A stretch of DNA of 64,000 nt from Amborella trichopoda (Eukaryota; Streptophyta; Magnoliopsida; Amborellales; Amborellaceae), in the NCBI RefSeq assembly GCF_000471905.2, contig NW_006494719.1:1004293-1068292 (forward strand). Direction: 5' to 3'. Shown in pieces: positions 33,796-45,010 of this stretch. The notes under the pieces are model-generated. The model saw only the letters and a program-made list of their open reading frames with translations, was not told where the DNA came from and searched no databases. The position numbers and the translations under genes are program-made. Every line of letters starts with the position of its first letter. The stretch's first letter is position 1.

Positions 33796-36061
33796 TTAGT
33801 GAAAGTCCTGCCCTTGCCAGCATTACGCCTTGGGTGACCATTGGGCGATATGCCTTTGTAAGCGTAGTTCTTCTCAGCTGCCTAGCGTCCTTCAACCGTG
33901 AAGCTTTTGACCTAATGGCTGAGCTTATTCCATAAGTGAAGAACCTCCCGCGAGCGAGGGAGCTTGGCATTGATGAATTCACCGGCGACAGCTTGGTGAG
34001 AGGTGAGCCAATCTGGCTCACCGACAACTTATGTGAACCGAGGTGGCCCTTGAGCATCACTTTTGTTAGTGACCCTGTCCGTCTGGTGACAAGGGAAGAG
34101 AATGATGGCAATGTGAGTGTAGAGGAAGGGGTAGGCCTCCTACACTTCCTGCACCAAAACGTAGCCCCTAATGGGAACTTGCCGAGAGGATGGTACAAAC
34201 GTCGGGCATGACGTGGTCTCCGCTGGCCTGCAGGTGCAAGGGCAACACTGGTACCTGAAGGGGTACTCCTCATGGACCATGAAAGTGCTGAGGCATTTTC
34301 GAATACTTTGGACGGGCTTCCTTGCCGGCCGCCCCTCGGTGCTTGGCAGGCTACTATGACTGTTGCTCAAACACGGTCAAAGTATTGTTGGAAACTTGGA
34401 GCCATGTTAGCAAAACATGGTTGCTTGGTCATGGGAAGGCAGGGATATCACTAATCGACCTGCACTTCATTGGTGGGTTGCTGCTCCTTGGTGTTATGTA
34501 TGACTAGTTTACCCCCCCGAACTCATCATTTTTTAAAGGGAAAAGGTAGGCAAAGAAGCCCCACCAGTTGGGCATCAGGAATTGTTCAAGATCTACCAAC
34601 AACTCTATGATGAGCCCAAAAGTGGGTGAGTCACCTTTGCCAATGGATAACATTCTTCTACGACGACTTTACAGATGAAGCTGGTTCGTCGTCGCGGAAG
34701 GAGAATGAACACATCTTCCTGGCGGCTCACTTGGTGCTCTTCTTATGTAAATGTGCCATGCCGGGAGGGGCAAACGTCATTCGTCCCGGCACATTCTATG
34801 TGGCCTATGACATGGCGTAGAGGAAGGAGTATGCACTCGCACAACTTATTTTGAGCAATATTTATCATGGCCTGGGAGCCATTTCCAGGGGTAGACAATA
34901 TCAAGGGGATGAGCGAGGGAATGGAATAGTAGATGGTGAGGCCTTCCCAAGGGATTTTAAGACTCCTTTCCCAGTCCATTATATATATGGCTGGCTGGGG
35001 GCTTATTTTTCGGACACATATCTCAAAACTAGAGAGCTGGAGGAAACCGTGCTTCCATTTTTGCTGAAGATTGTTGGACAGAAGGCAATCTTCCATACCC
35101 CAGGTCATGCATGCAGCTTGTTCTACAACGATCACCTCCACATGACTAGGGTGGCGTTCTTGAGTGGAGGCCTCACAGAGCGTGCGTTTGTCGACGAGCT
35201 GGGCCACCACCTGGACAGTGACTTCACTAGCCCAAAAGAACTTATGCTTATGCTGAGTGTCTAGGATTTAAATGAGTTGATAGGGAGCAGCTCTCATAGA
35301 AAGCTGGCCAAAGGGCATAAGGTCCCGAGCAGAGAGAAAAACTAAATGAAAGTCGCTGATCCATGAAGGAAGTTGCAGAAAATTCAGCAGCAGCACGCCT
35401 CATTCGAGCAGCCGGATGACGACGGCTGTAGACCTGATCGGTACAAAACCAATTACATTAGGTGCGTGAGGTCCAAAGCTATATCTGGTCCAAACCTCAT
35501 GTACGATGAATGGTTGGATTTCACCCAAAAACACATCAAAGCTACTGTAAATTTTGGCCGCCGGATTTCAAGATTCCGAACAAAAACTCAAGACGATAAA
35601 ATCTTCATCCGGGCATGAAATCAAGGTACGATTGCTGCAACATGATCGTGATGGCATGTTCGGTGTGATTCAATGATGAGATCATGAAGAAACATCAAGG
35701 AACAAGCACACAATCGAACTGAAGTTTTGAAGATTCATCCAAGATTCAAGTCTCATGATCATGGCTCAAAAACATGATTCATGGCTCGAAGTTGGTATCA
35801 AAATGATGGCCATGTCGAGTCCTACAAGAAAACAATAATATTTTGATCAAACATGCATCAAAACAACCTCGGGTTAGCCACGAAAGTTCACGTAAATTTT
35901 CAGGCAGCAACAAGGACTATTTTGGAATTCTACACATTGTTAAACAGGAGCAAAACAGTCATTTTGCACCCATGTTTAGAATTTCTTTAAATTCAATTAA
36001 ATTGTAATTATCTTAAATTCTAGATAGTTTTCGGGCGTACATCCCTGTTTTAGCCCAATTC

Positions 36062-36069
36062 TATATAAA
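36062..36069 (+). promoter_or_regulatory. TATA box of the A 5' LTR
   Basis: TATATAAA within 'ttctatataaacaagcact'; conserved in the 3' LTR at 48088-48095. AATAAA follows 51 bp later in both. Inferred LTR promoter. The CT-rich and dyad arrays lie downstream and so would be in the RNA leader. Confidence 0.65.
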
Positions 36070-36185
36070 CAAGCACTGCCTCATTGTAAAAGAATGGATT
36101 CATTCGTCTTGGATCAATCAATAAAATTTTGATTTTTGCTTGAGTTTGTGGGTACATCTTGGAGAGAGAGAGGAGAGAGAATAAA

Positions 36186-36470
36186 AAGGTCGAGACCCTT
36201 CGAGCAGGTAGCTTTCTCTTTCCTCCCCTCATTCTCTCTCCTCCCCTCTTTCTCTCTCCTCTCCTCTTCTCATCTCTATCTCTTTCTCTCTCTTCTTCTC
36301 ATCTTTATCGATTTCTCTCTCCTCCTCTCTTGTCATCTCAATCTCTTTCTCTCTTCTTTATTTCTATCTCTTTTTCTCTCTTCTTCTCATCTTTATCTTC
36401 TTCTCTCTCCTTTCTTCTCGTCTTTATCTCTTTCTCTCTCTTCTTCTCATCTCTATCTCCATCTATCCTC
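36186..36470 (+). repeat. CT-rich tandem repeats in the 5' LTR of A
   Basis: Units of about 30 bp of the form TCATCTCTATCTCTTTCTC / TCTTCT. The same tract is at 48235-48510 in the 3' LTR. Open frames over it are a composition effect. Confidence 0.85.
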
Positions 36471-36472
36471 TT

Positions 36473-37140
36473 TTAACACAACTGGCGAAGCCTAGTGCCA
36501 GTTTATTTTCTCTTTCTTCTATCACAATCGACAAAGCCTAGCGTCGGTTGGTTTCTCTTTCTTCTGTCACAACCAATGAAGCTTAGCACCGATTGGTTTT
36601 CTCTTTCTCTTGTCAGAACCGGCGAAGCCTATCGTCGGTTGGTTTTATCTTTCTCCTGTCACAACCAACGAAGCCTAGCACTGATTGGTTTCCTCTCTCT
36701 TTTGTCACAACCGGTGAAGCTTAGTGCTCGTTGGTTTTCTCTTTCTCCGATCACAACCGGCGAAGCCTAGCACCGGCTGGTTTCTCTTTCTTTTGTCACA
36801 ATTCTCTTTCTTTTGTAAGTCGGTGAAGCCTAATGTCGGCTGGTTTTCTCCCTCCTCTTCTGTCAATCGGTGAAGCCTAACACCGACTGGATTTCTCTCT
36901 CCTCTTCTGTTAGTAAGTGAAACCTAGTGCCGACTGGTTTTCTCTCTCCTCTTTTATCAGTCGATGAAGCCTAGTGCCTATTGGATTTCTCTCTCCTCTT
37001 CTATCAGACAATGAAGCCTAACGCTAACTGGTTGTCTCTCTCCTCTTCTGTCAGTCGGTGAAGCTTAGTGCCAACTGGATTTCTCTCTCTTCTTCTATCA
37101 CAATTGACAATGCTTAGCCTCGACTGTGCCCTCCTTCCCT
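36473..37140 (+). repeat. Dyad array in the 5' LTR of A (AAGCCTA-centred, about 14 units)
   Basis: Units of 45-48 bp: an inverted repeat around AAGCCTA, then a pyrimidine spacer (TTTTCTCTTTCTCCTGTC or ATTTCTCTCTCCTCTTCT). The arms vary but mostly stay dyad-symmetric. AACTGGC faces GCCAGTT (36480-36503), AACCGGCG faces CGTCGGTT (36617-36640), CAACCGGCG faces CACCGGCTG (36754-36779), and CAATCGGTG faces CACCGACTG (36864-36889). The first half is mainly of CAACCGGCG type, the second half of CAGTCGGTG type, each with the matching second arm. Many mismatches are transitions at CpG, as expected from methylated, decaying DNA. Confidence 0.85.
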
Positions 37141-37847
37141 CTCTCTCCTTTATCCTCTCGTCTTTCATACTCTTCTCTTCTTTTCTTCTCCCTTCTTCTC
37201 TTCTTATTCTTTCCTCATAGTTCTGTCATCTAGCTGTAATATTGTTGTGCCAGGATTACTTGGCCCACTCTATTGCCACGACAGACTGACCATCATGCCT
37301 AGCTAGTCGGTATCAGTAATGACATCTAGAAGTAATCCTGTGAGCCGGTCTTATTTACCAAGCCCGTTTTTCTACCACGTCAGGCTAATTATCCATCAGG
37401 CTAGTCACCGCTCTGATCCTCTCTCTTAGTCGAATTCTTCTCTCCCCTGTCTTTCTTCTTTTCTTAGTTTTTACGCATTATTGTGTACGTTCATCAAAGA
37501 GGAAAAGGGTAAGGTTTGACCCACCTGTCTTATAACCTTTGCCATCTATGTGTATGATTGCAGAAAATAAGAATAATACAGGCCAACCGAGGCGATTCCG
37601 AACCAGTTTTATTACTGGGGGGCTTTCTTCGTGATTTAAGAGGGCGCCCACATGAGTCAGCCTGAGTAAGTCCTGAACCCACCTTTAAATTCCTCTCTCA
37701 CCGGTTGGTAACACTTGCCCCCATTCTCGAACGAGGTTCTTGAGAGAGCGATCTCAAAAAACTCTCGGGTCTTCCTTCGAAACCTGAGAAGCACGCCGCT
37801 TGATCCCCAAAGGATTCGAAGGGCAAGATCTAGGCACCTAACTAGCT

Positions 37848-37866
37848 TAACGACTCCACTGGAGAC
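37848..37866 (+). other. Element A: primer-binding site
   Basis: TAACGACTCCACTGGAGAC three bases after the LTR end. It is close to the TGGCGACTCYACTGGGGA that I know from Tat/Ogre elements (tRNA-Arg type). Confidence 0.65.
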
Positions 37867-38289
37867 TTATTACCCCTTAGTTGGATCGTTCTTGTTTGGC
37901 TAGTTTCTTCTTTTATTATCTGCTTTCATTATCTTTTCACATTTTATTATGGCTTGCGGGTTCTGTAACCCATTTATCCAGATCAAGGATTTTCTTATCC
38001 CTGTATTCAAAAGCATCCCTAGGGAACAAGTTCCTTTGACTTCGTTCCCAACCATCCTCTTGAACAAAGACCCCTTGTCCAGCTCTCAGGTCTTAACTTG
38101 TACCGGTGTGAGGTGGGACCTAAAAATCCCTCACTCCTCTTCTCCTCGCTCTGGCGGAAACTCCACCAAGGAAGCCTACATCAGAAACACTTATTTTGCC
38201 CCACACAGCATACACCTAGCCCACCGACAAGTTACTTGTCGATCGTGTTTTTGAGGTACGCAAGAAGGCTGCTCAGATAGACATTGACG

Positions 38290-39700
38290 CTATGATCACC
38301 CATAGCTTAAAGAACAGCCAAATTCCGGGGATACAGGGTGCAATGCCTTATCAAAGGACATGCCCCTTGTATATTGATCAGGTCCTGTTTCTCTCATATT
38401 ATAAGAAATGGAAGTTTCCTTTATTCAACGGAACCACATCCCCAAACCAACATATTGCCCACTTCCAGGCAGCATGTCGAGAAACAGCGGTTGATGAGAG
38501 ACTTCTTCTCCGACAGTTCGTTGAGACCCTTGATGGCCCAACATTTCAATGGTATGCCCGACTTCCTCCAAACTCAGTGCATACATGGGAGGAGATGGAG
38601 AAACTATTCTATCAACACTTCTATGTGGTCGAGAGAGAGGTTCAAACCATCAAACTTCTCACCCTGACTCAAGAACCCGATGAGCCCGTAGATCAAATCA
38701 TATCAAGATGAAGAAACTTGGCTTCCTGCCATCCTAATCCTATGCTTGAGATGGAAGCAGTCCAAACTTGTATGCGAAACATGCGACCCGAGATCACTCT
38801 ACATGTTGAGGCCTCTAATCCGACCTCCATGTCAGAGCTGATCTCTAAATCAGTCTGCATAGAAAGTCTATCATGCCACCATGGTCGGACACGACAACCA
38901 TCTACAAGTTCAGCAAACAACTGGGGCAATGGTAGCTCTCAAAATAACAATCGGGGCAGCCAACAGAAAGGGGTAATCAGTGTAGCCGTTGTGGTCACTG
39001 ATTCAAAGAAATCTCCCTCCCAAACTTTGGACCTCTCTAAAGGGGTGAGCACCACAAATGTAACACCCCAGGTTGGCAAGCAACAACAGTCGTACAATCG
39101 AGTACCCCCACTGGCCAATCTTGATCGGGGTGATTATTTCACCAGGCATAGGAACAAGGTCTACCCCTTTGGGAAGGAATGGGTCCCTACGCTGTTCTGG
39201 TTATTATTAGAACAAAATATGATCAAGTTTCTAGAAACCAAGTTTTCTGAGCAGCCTGGCCTTGACACTCAAGTGAATTATTGTGCCTACCATCGGAGGA
39301 TCAATTATCCTACAAATGACTGTTACACGCTGAAGGATATTATCGACGCCCTGATTCTGAAAGGCTAGATAAAGCTTGAAGACTTAAAGAAGGCCTTCCG
39401 GGTAGCCGAAGCCTCTCATGCTGTAACTATCCAAAAGGAAGATAAAATGCTTGATATACTTTATGGCTTCTTCATTATAATGCTTCAGGAAGGCATAATC
39501 ACACTGAAGCAAACAAGGCAACGTAGTTGCCTTTCTATGGGGACTGAAGATCGTTGGTGCCTATACCATCAAATAAGAGGCCATTACCTATCAAAATGCA
39601 CAAGTTTCCTTGCTATATTCGCAAAGAAAATGGGGAGTGTCAGGAGTTTACAATCTCCTTGTAAGTGACCCCCAAGTCACGTCTCTATCGGGGCAAGGAG
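38290..39700 (+). mobile_element. Element A: gag (fossil)
   Basis: A capsid (Retrotrans_gag) part at about 38390-38711 shows 'FPLFNGTTSPNQHIAHFQ', 'FVETLDGPTFQWYARLPPN' and 'EEMEKLFYQHF'. It is followed by a Gln/Ser-rich stretch. Two C/H-rich segments follow, 'YCAYHRRINYPTNDCYTLK' (about 39278-39334) and 'WCLYHQIRGHYLSKC' (about 39553-39600). Both are typical of Tat-lineage gag C-termini and probably bind zinc and nucleic acid. Broken, with a few breaks. Confidence 0.8.
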
Positions 39701-40630
39701 ATATCCCAAAGCAAGACCTTCTTATCAATGGTTTGGACTCTACAGAACCCTCGATTCCCCATACATGGATAGTCTAGCATGGTCGAAGCAGACTCAAGTC
39801 TTTAAAGCGAGAAGCAGTTTGCCAAGCTAGGGTTATTCTCCAGCCCAGCGAGATGAATCAAACATCACCTCAGAAAACCAGAAAAGGACGGGCTCCAAGG
39901 GCTACTCGCCGAAGAAACAAGACTGCTCAAACCACAGTTGAGTAGGAATTTCTCAGGCCCCTCCTCCACTGCCAACTTTACTGGACTTCATCCTGGCACG
40001 ATCCTTCTTCCTTCTCCTTCCTGTCAAGAAGACATTCTCGTTCCATCTACCGCTTAGCATACGTCTAATGAGGGTGATGACATTAAAAGCACTCCCCAAC
40101 GGTCTAAGCAAGGGAACGACCTAAAAGTTCCCCTGCACCGGTCCAACCCTGGTGATGATATAAAATGCTGCCCAGATTGGTCTGATGAGGGAAATGACCT
40201 TAAAAGTCTCCCTCCTTTTAACTCTTCTCCTCCTTCTGCTCTTGCTTTTCATTCTCTCTCTTCTATGTCCCCAGGTACAACCTTGATATGTCCAGACTTT
40301 GAGGCTCTCGACCAAGAATTCGAAGGAATCAATATAAGCAGGATACAACGGAAAAGATTGAGAAAGACCATCGCACAGGCAGCAAGATTCCTAATAGTTG
40401 CTGATGCCCTGGCAGCTAATGCTAAGGCAGAGCCACCTTCTTCAAAGAAGCAAAAGAAGTCGAAGCCAAAGAAATCCCAGTGGCACTCTGAGCCTGACTT
40501 TGAGCTGAGACTGAGAGAATCAGATGGGCAAAACTCCTATTCTCATGGAGCTTGCCATATGGTGCAAATTTCAGGAGTAATACCGACCACGGGGCAAATA
40601 AATCTCATATCAGGGAGGACGCTGTAACCT
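39700..40630 (+). mobile_element. Element A: post-gag remnant
   Basis: About 930 bp after gag. One frame (40265-40627) is lysine-rich in the middle (KKQKKSKPKKSQWHSEPDF) and could be a nuclear-localising or linker part. It is not a protease or reverse transcriptase that I can recognise. No pol motif is present before the antisense gene begins. Confidence 0.4.
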
Positions 40631-40826
40631 CCAGCGTGGAAGTCGGGCACCTTGAGGTTCCTCAGTCCGCCACTGCCCCCTAATCCAAAGACTAGTCTAC
40701 CTATCTTACAACTACCTCTAGCTCTGAAGGCCTACTCTAAGAATGCCTGCAATCATGCTTGAAACACCACTAAAAATAGGCATGGATGGTGATGTTGAGA
40801 CCACTACTGTTGAAGAAGCCTGGAGC

Positions 40827-43795
40827 TCAAGGATCGGGCTTGTTGGAATAATAGCCATCTGCCACTGGCTCCTCTGAAACAAGGGCAAAGCCTAGAGTTT
40901 CTTGCCCCTCGGATTCATAGTCAGCCCTAGCCTCAATCTGCTTGGGTTCTTCAATGCCAGTCTCGCTGGCTTGACCCTCTCTTATGGGGACCTCTACTTC
41001 CTCTTCATCCACCTGAATTGTCGCCTCAGCATTACCAAGTTCAGGAACTGCCTATTCTCTTTGGCCTTCCCCAGCCAATTCATCTCGAGCCATGATTTCT
41101 TCCATTTGGCTTCGTCCATCAATAGCCAGAACCTCGACTACAAAGAGTTCAACTCCCTCATCTTCACGACCTTTGTCCATCGGGGCAGCAACCACCTGGT
41201 GCTCAGGCACTTCATCAACCTCAGGCTCTTCCCCTTGAGTCATGGTCCCTGCCTCCGTTGGGGCACTAAGCGCCTGAGGCATGGAGGCCACATCAACATC
41301 AGAGCCCCTATCTGGAGCAGTTGCTTCAAGGCTTTCATCCTCATCAATCTCCATCCGAGCCGCCCTTGGTTAAGGAACTATGGACTCAAGGGCACCTCCC
41401 CAAGATCCGGAGTCACCTCTCGATCAAAAGCATTGACAATGGGCTCGGAGCGGCCGGAGTCGTCTACCTCAGTTTCTAAAGAAAAAGAAAACAATTCAGG
41501 AGAAGCAAAAGGGAGTCTAGGAAGAGCCACCTACTGAATCAAAAGAGGAAGAGCCACCTACTGATTCTGACACCATAGGAAGCTTGACACTCTTGCGCAT
41601 CCAAATACGCCCACTAACTGACGGCGGTGCACCGGTATTAGCAGCTGTCGAGCACTTTCTTTTCTTTCCCTTTGCCAGAGTAGGAGCTGCCGCTTTAGAT
41701 CCACCTCCTTGAGAAATCCCTCTAGCTAATTTACTGTGGGGACCACTCCCAATGAGGGCATTCAAGGGACTCGTCGTCCCTCATCCCACTCAAAGATAGA
41801 ACTAAGATTGTCGAAGACACTCCCAGTCCTCGTCTTCATTGCAAGGAATTCTGACGAGGCCTCATCAGCTTCTATCTCACATGGAAACCTTAAAGCTCGT
41901 CAATTGGAGGGATAATCTAGGACGACTACCACATCAGGAGTTGGAGCATTCGCCAGTCTCCTTTTCCTGGTATCTTGGCGCCAGTTACCATTCACCCCTT
42001 TCCAAAGGGTGATCTTGATCCCAATATCTCTTACTGGTGATTCTCCACCATTTCACATAGGCCTTGGTCGTCCGAACCCTCCAACCAAAGTGAGGTATTA
42101 CATATTTGCTGATTTCTGTCATCTCTAGACACATGGACCAAGCGGTCTGTATATGCTTTGGCAGCCAGTACTCACGAAAAGTTCCAAACTCTTCCATATT
42201 CCCCTTGTTCACCTTACTCCGACGCTTTTTGAAAAACACCAAGAAGGGGCAGCCTTGATCAAGCCCGTGCTGACTGGCAAAGCAGTGGGGAAAATACCTC
42301 TCCAACCTAGCACTGTGCGGAGTCTGATAAGGTAAGACTCCCCCTCTGATGCTCAAAATGAACATGAGCTCCTTAATGGTTGTTGGATCACCGTCTAGCT
42401 CCTTCCCCAACTCATCAATGAAAGCACGGACGGTGATGCTCCCGACGGGAAAGGGGGCCCACCTCATATTCAAAGAATCATTCCCAAATAGACCTCGAGC
42501 CTCCCTTGGGGTATGGGAGATGGCTCTCTGGTTGGAAATCCTCATCAAGAAGGGCCACAGTTTATCTCTCGAGCATTGATGCTTGATGTAGGTGTCAGGG
42601 AAATAGGCCCCTAGCCACACATACACGTAATGCGCAGGGAATGGAGTTTTAAAATCCCCGGGAAAAGCCTCTCCTCCAACAATGTCATTCCCTCCCTCTT
42701 TTCCCCTGTTGGCCTTTCCACGGGAGATGGCCCCCAAGCCATGATATATGATGCACAAGATCGGCTGCACAAGATTCGCTGAGCAAGGGCATACTCACGC
42801 CCTCTGACCATGTCACGGGCCACATACAGTACGCCTAGACAACTGTCGTCCCCCCAGCCAGGAAGCACGAATTTGCAGAAAAATAAGCCCAAATACGCGG
42901 CCAAGAAGATAAGGTCATCGCCAGCCTCGATTTGATAAACGAGAGGCGTCGCCTTCGCAATTTCCTTCCCTTTCCCTTTTGGAGTATCCTGACCACCTTC
43001 AGGATAATCCCCACAAAAGAATTTTACCCACTCTGTAAAAGTGACCCGGCCATTGCTTGACTGGCTGGCAATCGACTGGTAGACCTCAAAGATCTTTTGA
43101 AAGCTGGCAGGTGGCTCTTCATCCCCAAAGTTTACACCACCGAAGATGACTGACTTCGGGGGCACAAACTCATCATACATAGCCCCAATCATCGGGAGAC
43201 CTCCAATAAAATGAAGATCTAGTAAGGAGATTCCTGCTTCCCCATGCCTAAGAAGCCAGGTAATACTAACAGGGCTTCATGTCTCTAGTAATACTTTTAC
43301 TGTATTAGAGCAATGGTCATAGTAGCTGCCCGAACACTAGACCGCTGCCAATAGTGAAGCACGTTCAAAAGTGCTTCTATATGATGCCAATACCTTAGCA
43401 GCCCAAGAAGTATATCCCTTCAGGTATTGGTGCTCCCCTTGAATCTGGAGGCCTTTTGTTGACCACATTAGTAGTCCCTTTGCATGTACCATTCTCTTCC
43501 CTAAGGTAGGCAAGTTCTCCTCGGAAGCTATGTTCCTATGCATGCAATGAAGAAGCGTTATCCCTTCTTCAGTACTGATGTTGCCATCATTGCCCTCACG
43601 AACTTCGAAACAAACAGGGTCAGTAATGAAAGTGAGGCTAAGGGGCCACTCTGGTTCACATACTGGTTGGGTCAACCAAATGGGCTCACCCTTTGATAAA
43701 TCCTCTCCGGTAAAATCAAAACCTAAGAAATTTGATAAGAAGAACCAATCATTATAAAGGGCTTGGTGGTTTACTCCCAAATGTTGCTAAGACAC
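40827..43795 (-). mobile_element. Element A: antisense plant-mobile-domain gene (fossil)
   Basis: Minus strand, opposite to gag. In the gene's own order: a PMD N-terminal part (43337-43780; 'DLSKGEPIWLTQPVCEPEWPLSLTF', 'LQIQGEHQYLKGYTSWAAKVL'). Next a middle part (42611-43192; 'FFCGDYPEGG', 'FLAAYLGLFFCKFVLPG'). Next a C-terminal PMD part (41985-42770; 'YHGLGAISRGKA', 'FPAHYVYVWLGAYFPDTYI', 'FGTFREYWLPKHIQTAW'). Then a basic (KGKKRKC, about 41664-41684) and acidic tail region (41052-41354 and 40827-41012), likely separated by introns. Extra genes in antisense between the main genes and the 3' LTR are known in Tat elements, and PMD domains are known in plant mobile DNA. Broken, with several breaks. 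Confidence 0.75.
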
Positions 43796-43800
43796 TAGAT

Positions 43801-43990
43801 CAGCGCCAGCTGAGTTTGCCAACGCTTAGCACCGGTTATTTTTTCTAATGCCCAACATCGGTTGCGTGCCAATTAGCACCTCCTTAATTGACATATGAAA
43901 GAGGCAACCATACACCTTCCCTTTGACGGTTCACCTCCTGCAACCATACACCTTCCGTGACGGTCCACCTCCCGTGATGTTCGTCTCCCA
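43801..43990 (-). repeat. Half-sites in the antisense leader of A
   Basis: AGCGCCAGCTG (43802), TTAGCACCGGTT (about 43827), CCAACATCGGTTG (about 43853) and further 'gacggtccacctcc' words directly before the PMD coding start. These are single arms of the LTR dyads of A (TAGCRCCGGTTG), in the place where B has GACGATAG. Confidence 0.6.
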
Positions 43991-44500
43991 CATCTCCTAC
44001 TGAAACTTCTCCTACACGGCCGGAATACCCATTGAAAAACCTTCTCGTCAGTGTTTTTCACTTGGACAGCACCATAACTTCACCGAAAACTTCTGCAAAC
44101 TTCCCCTAAGTCCCCGAGAATCTATACAAAAACCACTAACAACGTCGAAACGTTACCACAATCCCAGGGAATGGGGTTTTAAAATCCTCGAAAAACTCCT
44201 AGGACCCGTAGAAATGCTCATAATTTCACTTCCCACCTCTTCTATTAAAACTTGATGTAGTCGGAACCTCTTCTGTTTCTCGAAAAACTCCCCGGAGAAC
44301 TCTCCTCTCCTGCTCCTTTCCTTACAAAACCGCCTACAATCCCACTGTTGGCCGAGAACCTTCCCTATAAAACCTTTGTCGGAGTCCCACTGCTTGCCGG
44401 AACTTCCACCGACCACCCTCTCCTCACCGTTAAGAAAAGTTTCGCTTAAGTTCTTTTTACCCTTGATGAAAAAGTGAGGGAAAATGGGATTTTACCCCCA

Positions 44501-44507
44501 TTATATA
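44501..44507 (-). promoter_or_regulatory. TATA box of the antisense PMD gene of A
   Basis: TATATAA on the minus strand within 'tggtctatataatgggggt', about 0.7 kb before the PMD coding start. The corresponding place in B has TATAAAAAG. Inferred. Confidence 0.5.
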
Positions 44508-44619
44508 GACCACACTACCCTCAAATGCCCCTTAAAAATTGGGAATTTCAGTCACGTCCAAGGAAAGCCAAGAGATGATGAACCAGGTCAGACTTTGACT
44601 CAAGTTCCGAGGTAACTCT

Positions 44620-45010
44620 CATCGATCCATCCCCAGTGCCGAGAGAATTTCAAGCAACCCTAGCGCAAGTTGATGTAGAGCCGGGTGAATTTCAAACAAC
44701 CCTAGCCTTAGTTTACGTAGCGCCGAGTGGGTTTTCAAAACAACCCTAGCGCCGGTTGACTTAGCGCCGGGTGTGTTTTCGAAACAACCCTAGTGTCGGT
44801 TGACTTGGCGTTGGGTGTGTTTCCAAACAACCCTAGCATCGGTTGATTTTGCTGTGAGTGTGTTTCGAAACGACGCTAACACGGTTAACTTAGCGTCGGT
44901 TGTCTTCAAACAATATCACGGGTCGTTCACAGCGCCAGCTGAGTCTTTAACAACCCAGCGCCGGTTGTGTTGTTGAGAACTCAGCGCCTGTCGAATACTC
45001 GCAAGAAACC
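44620..45010. repeat. Half-site array upstream of the antisense TATA of A (TAGCGCCGGTTG)
   Basis: About eight 40-45 bp units of CAACCCTAGCGCCGGTTGAC + TTAGCGCCGGGTG + TGTTTTCGAAA, e.g. CTAGCGCCGGTTG at 44746-44758, each with two half-sites in the same direction. The core TAGCGCCGGTTG is the right half of the LTR dyads of A (AAGCCTA + GCGCCGGTTG). Confidence 0.85.

Larger units (their letters stand above)
32850..35322 (+). mobile_element. Element B: antisense PMD gene region (fossil)
   Basis: Continuation of B after element E. The gene is on the plus strand, antisense to B itself. It has a TATA sequence at 32852, a long leader (about 32880-33920), then plant-mobile-domain-like coding remains at 33936-35264 with 'LVRGEPIWLTDN.CEPRWPLS', 'VQGQHWYLKGYSSW', 'YHGLGAISRG' and 'FPVHYIYGWLGAYFSDTYL'. 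The same segments occur in the copies at 41985-43780 and 62113-63308. PMD (aminotransferase-like plant mobile domain) proteins occur in plant transposable elements and in the host proteins MAIN/MAIL1, which act in gene expression and element silencing. A 219-residue frame in the leader (33065-33724) has no recognised domain. Broken, with several breaks. B ends here against the LTR of A, and no gag of B is present. Confidence 0.7.
35323..37844 (+). repeat. Element A: 5' LTR (as found)
   Basis: Matches 47359-49953 from 'cccgwgcagagagaaaaac' to 'aggcacctaac'. TATATAAA at 36062-36069, AATAAA at 36120-36125. Then comes a CT-rich tandem tract (36186-36470), a dyad array (36473-37140), a GC-balanced tail and the end CACCTAACTA. 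The 3' LTR begins further upstream than the part seen here; the left neighbour is the antisense gene of B. Confidence 0.85.

Noticed and set aside
36136-36770. Serine/leucine-rich frames over the LTR CT-tract and dyad array (also 48166-48532 and 7764-9103)
   Set aside because: Pyrimidine repeats give open frames in several phases. Composition is Ser/Leu/Phe only and no domain is visible.
36473-37140. CRISPR-like array (regular repeats with spacers)
   Set aside because: Plant nuclear context. Units are degenerate, the 'spacers' are near-identical pyrimidine tracts, and the arrays are inside LTRs. No cas genes.
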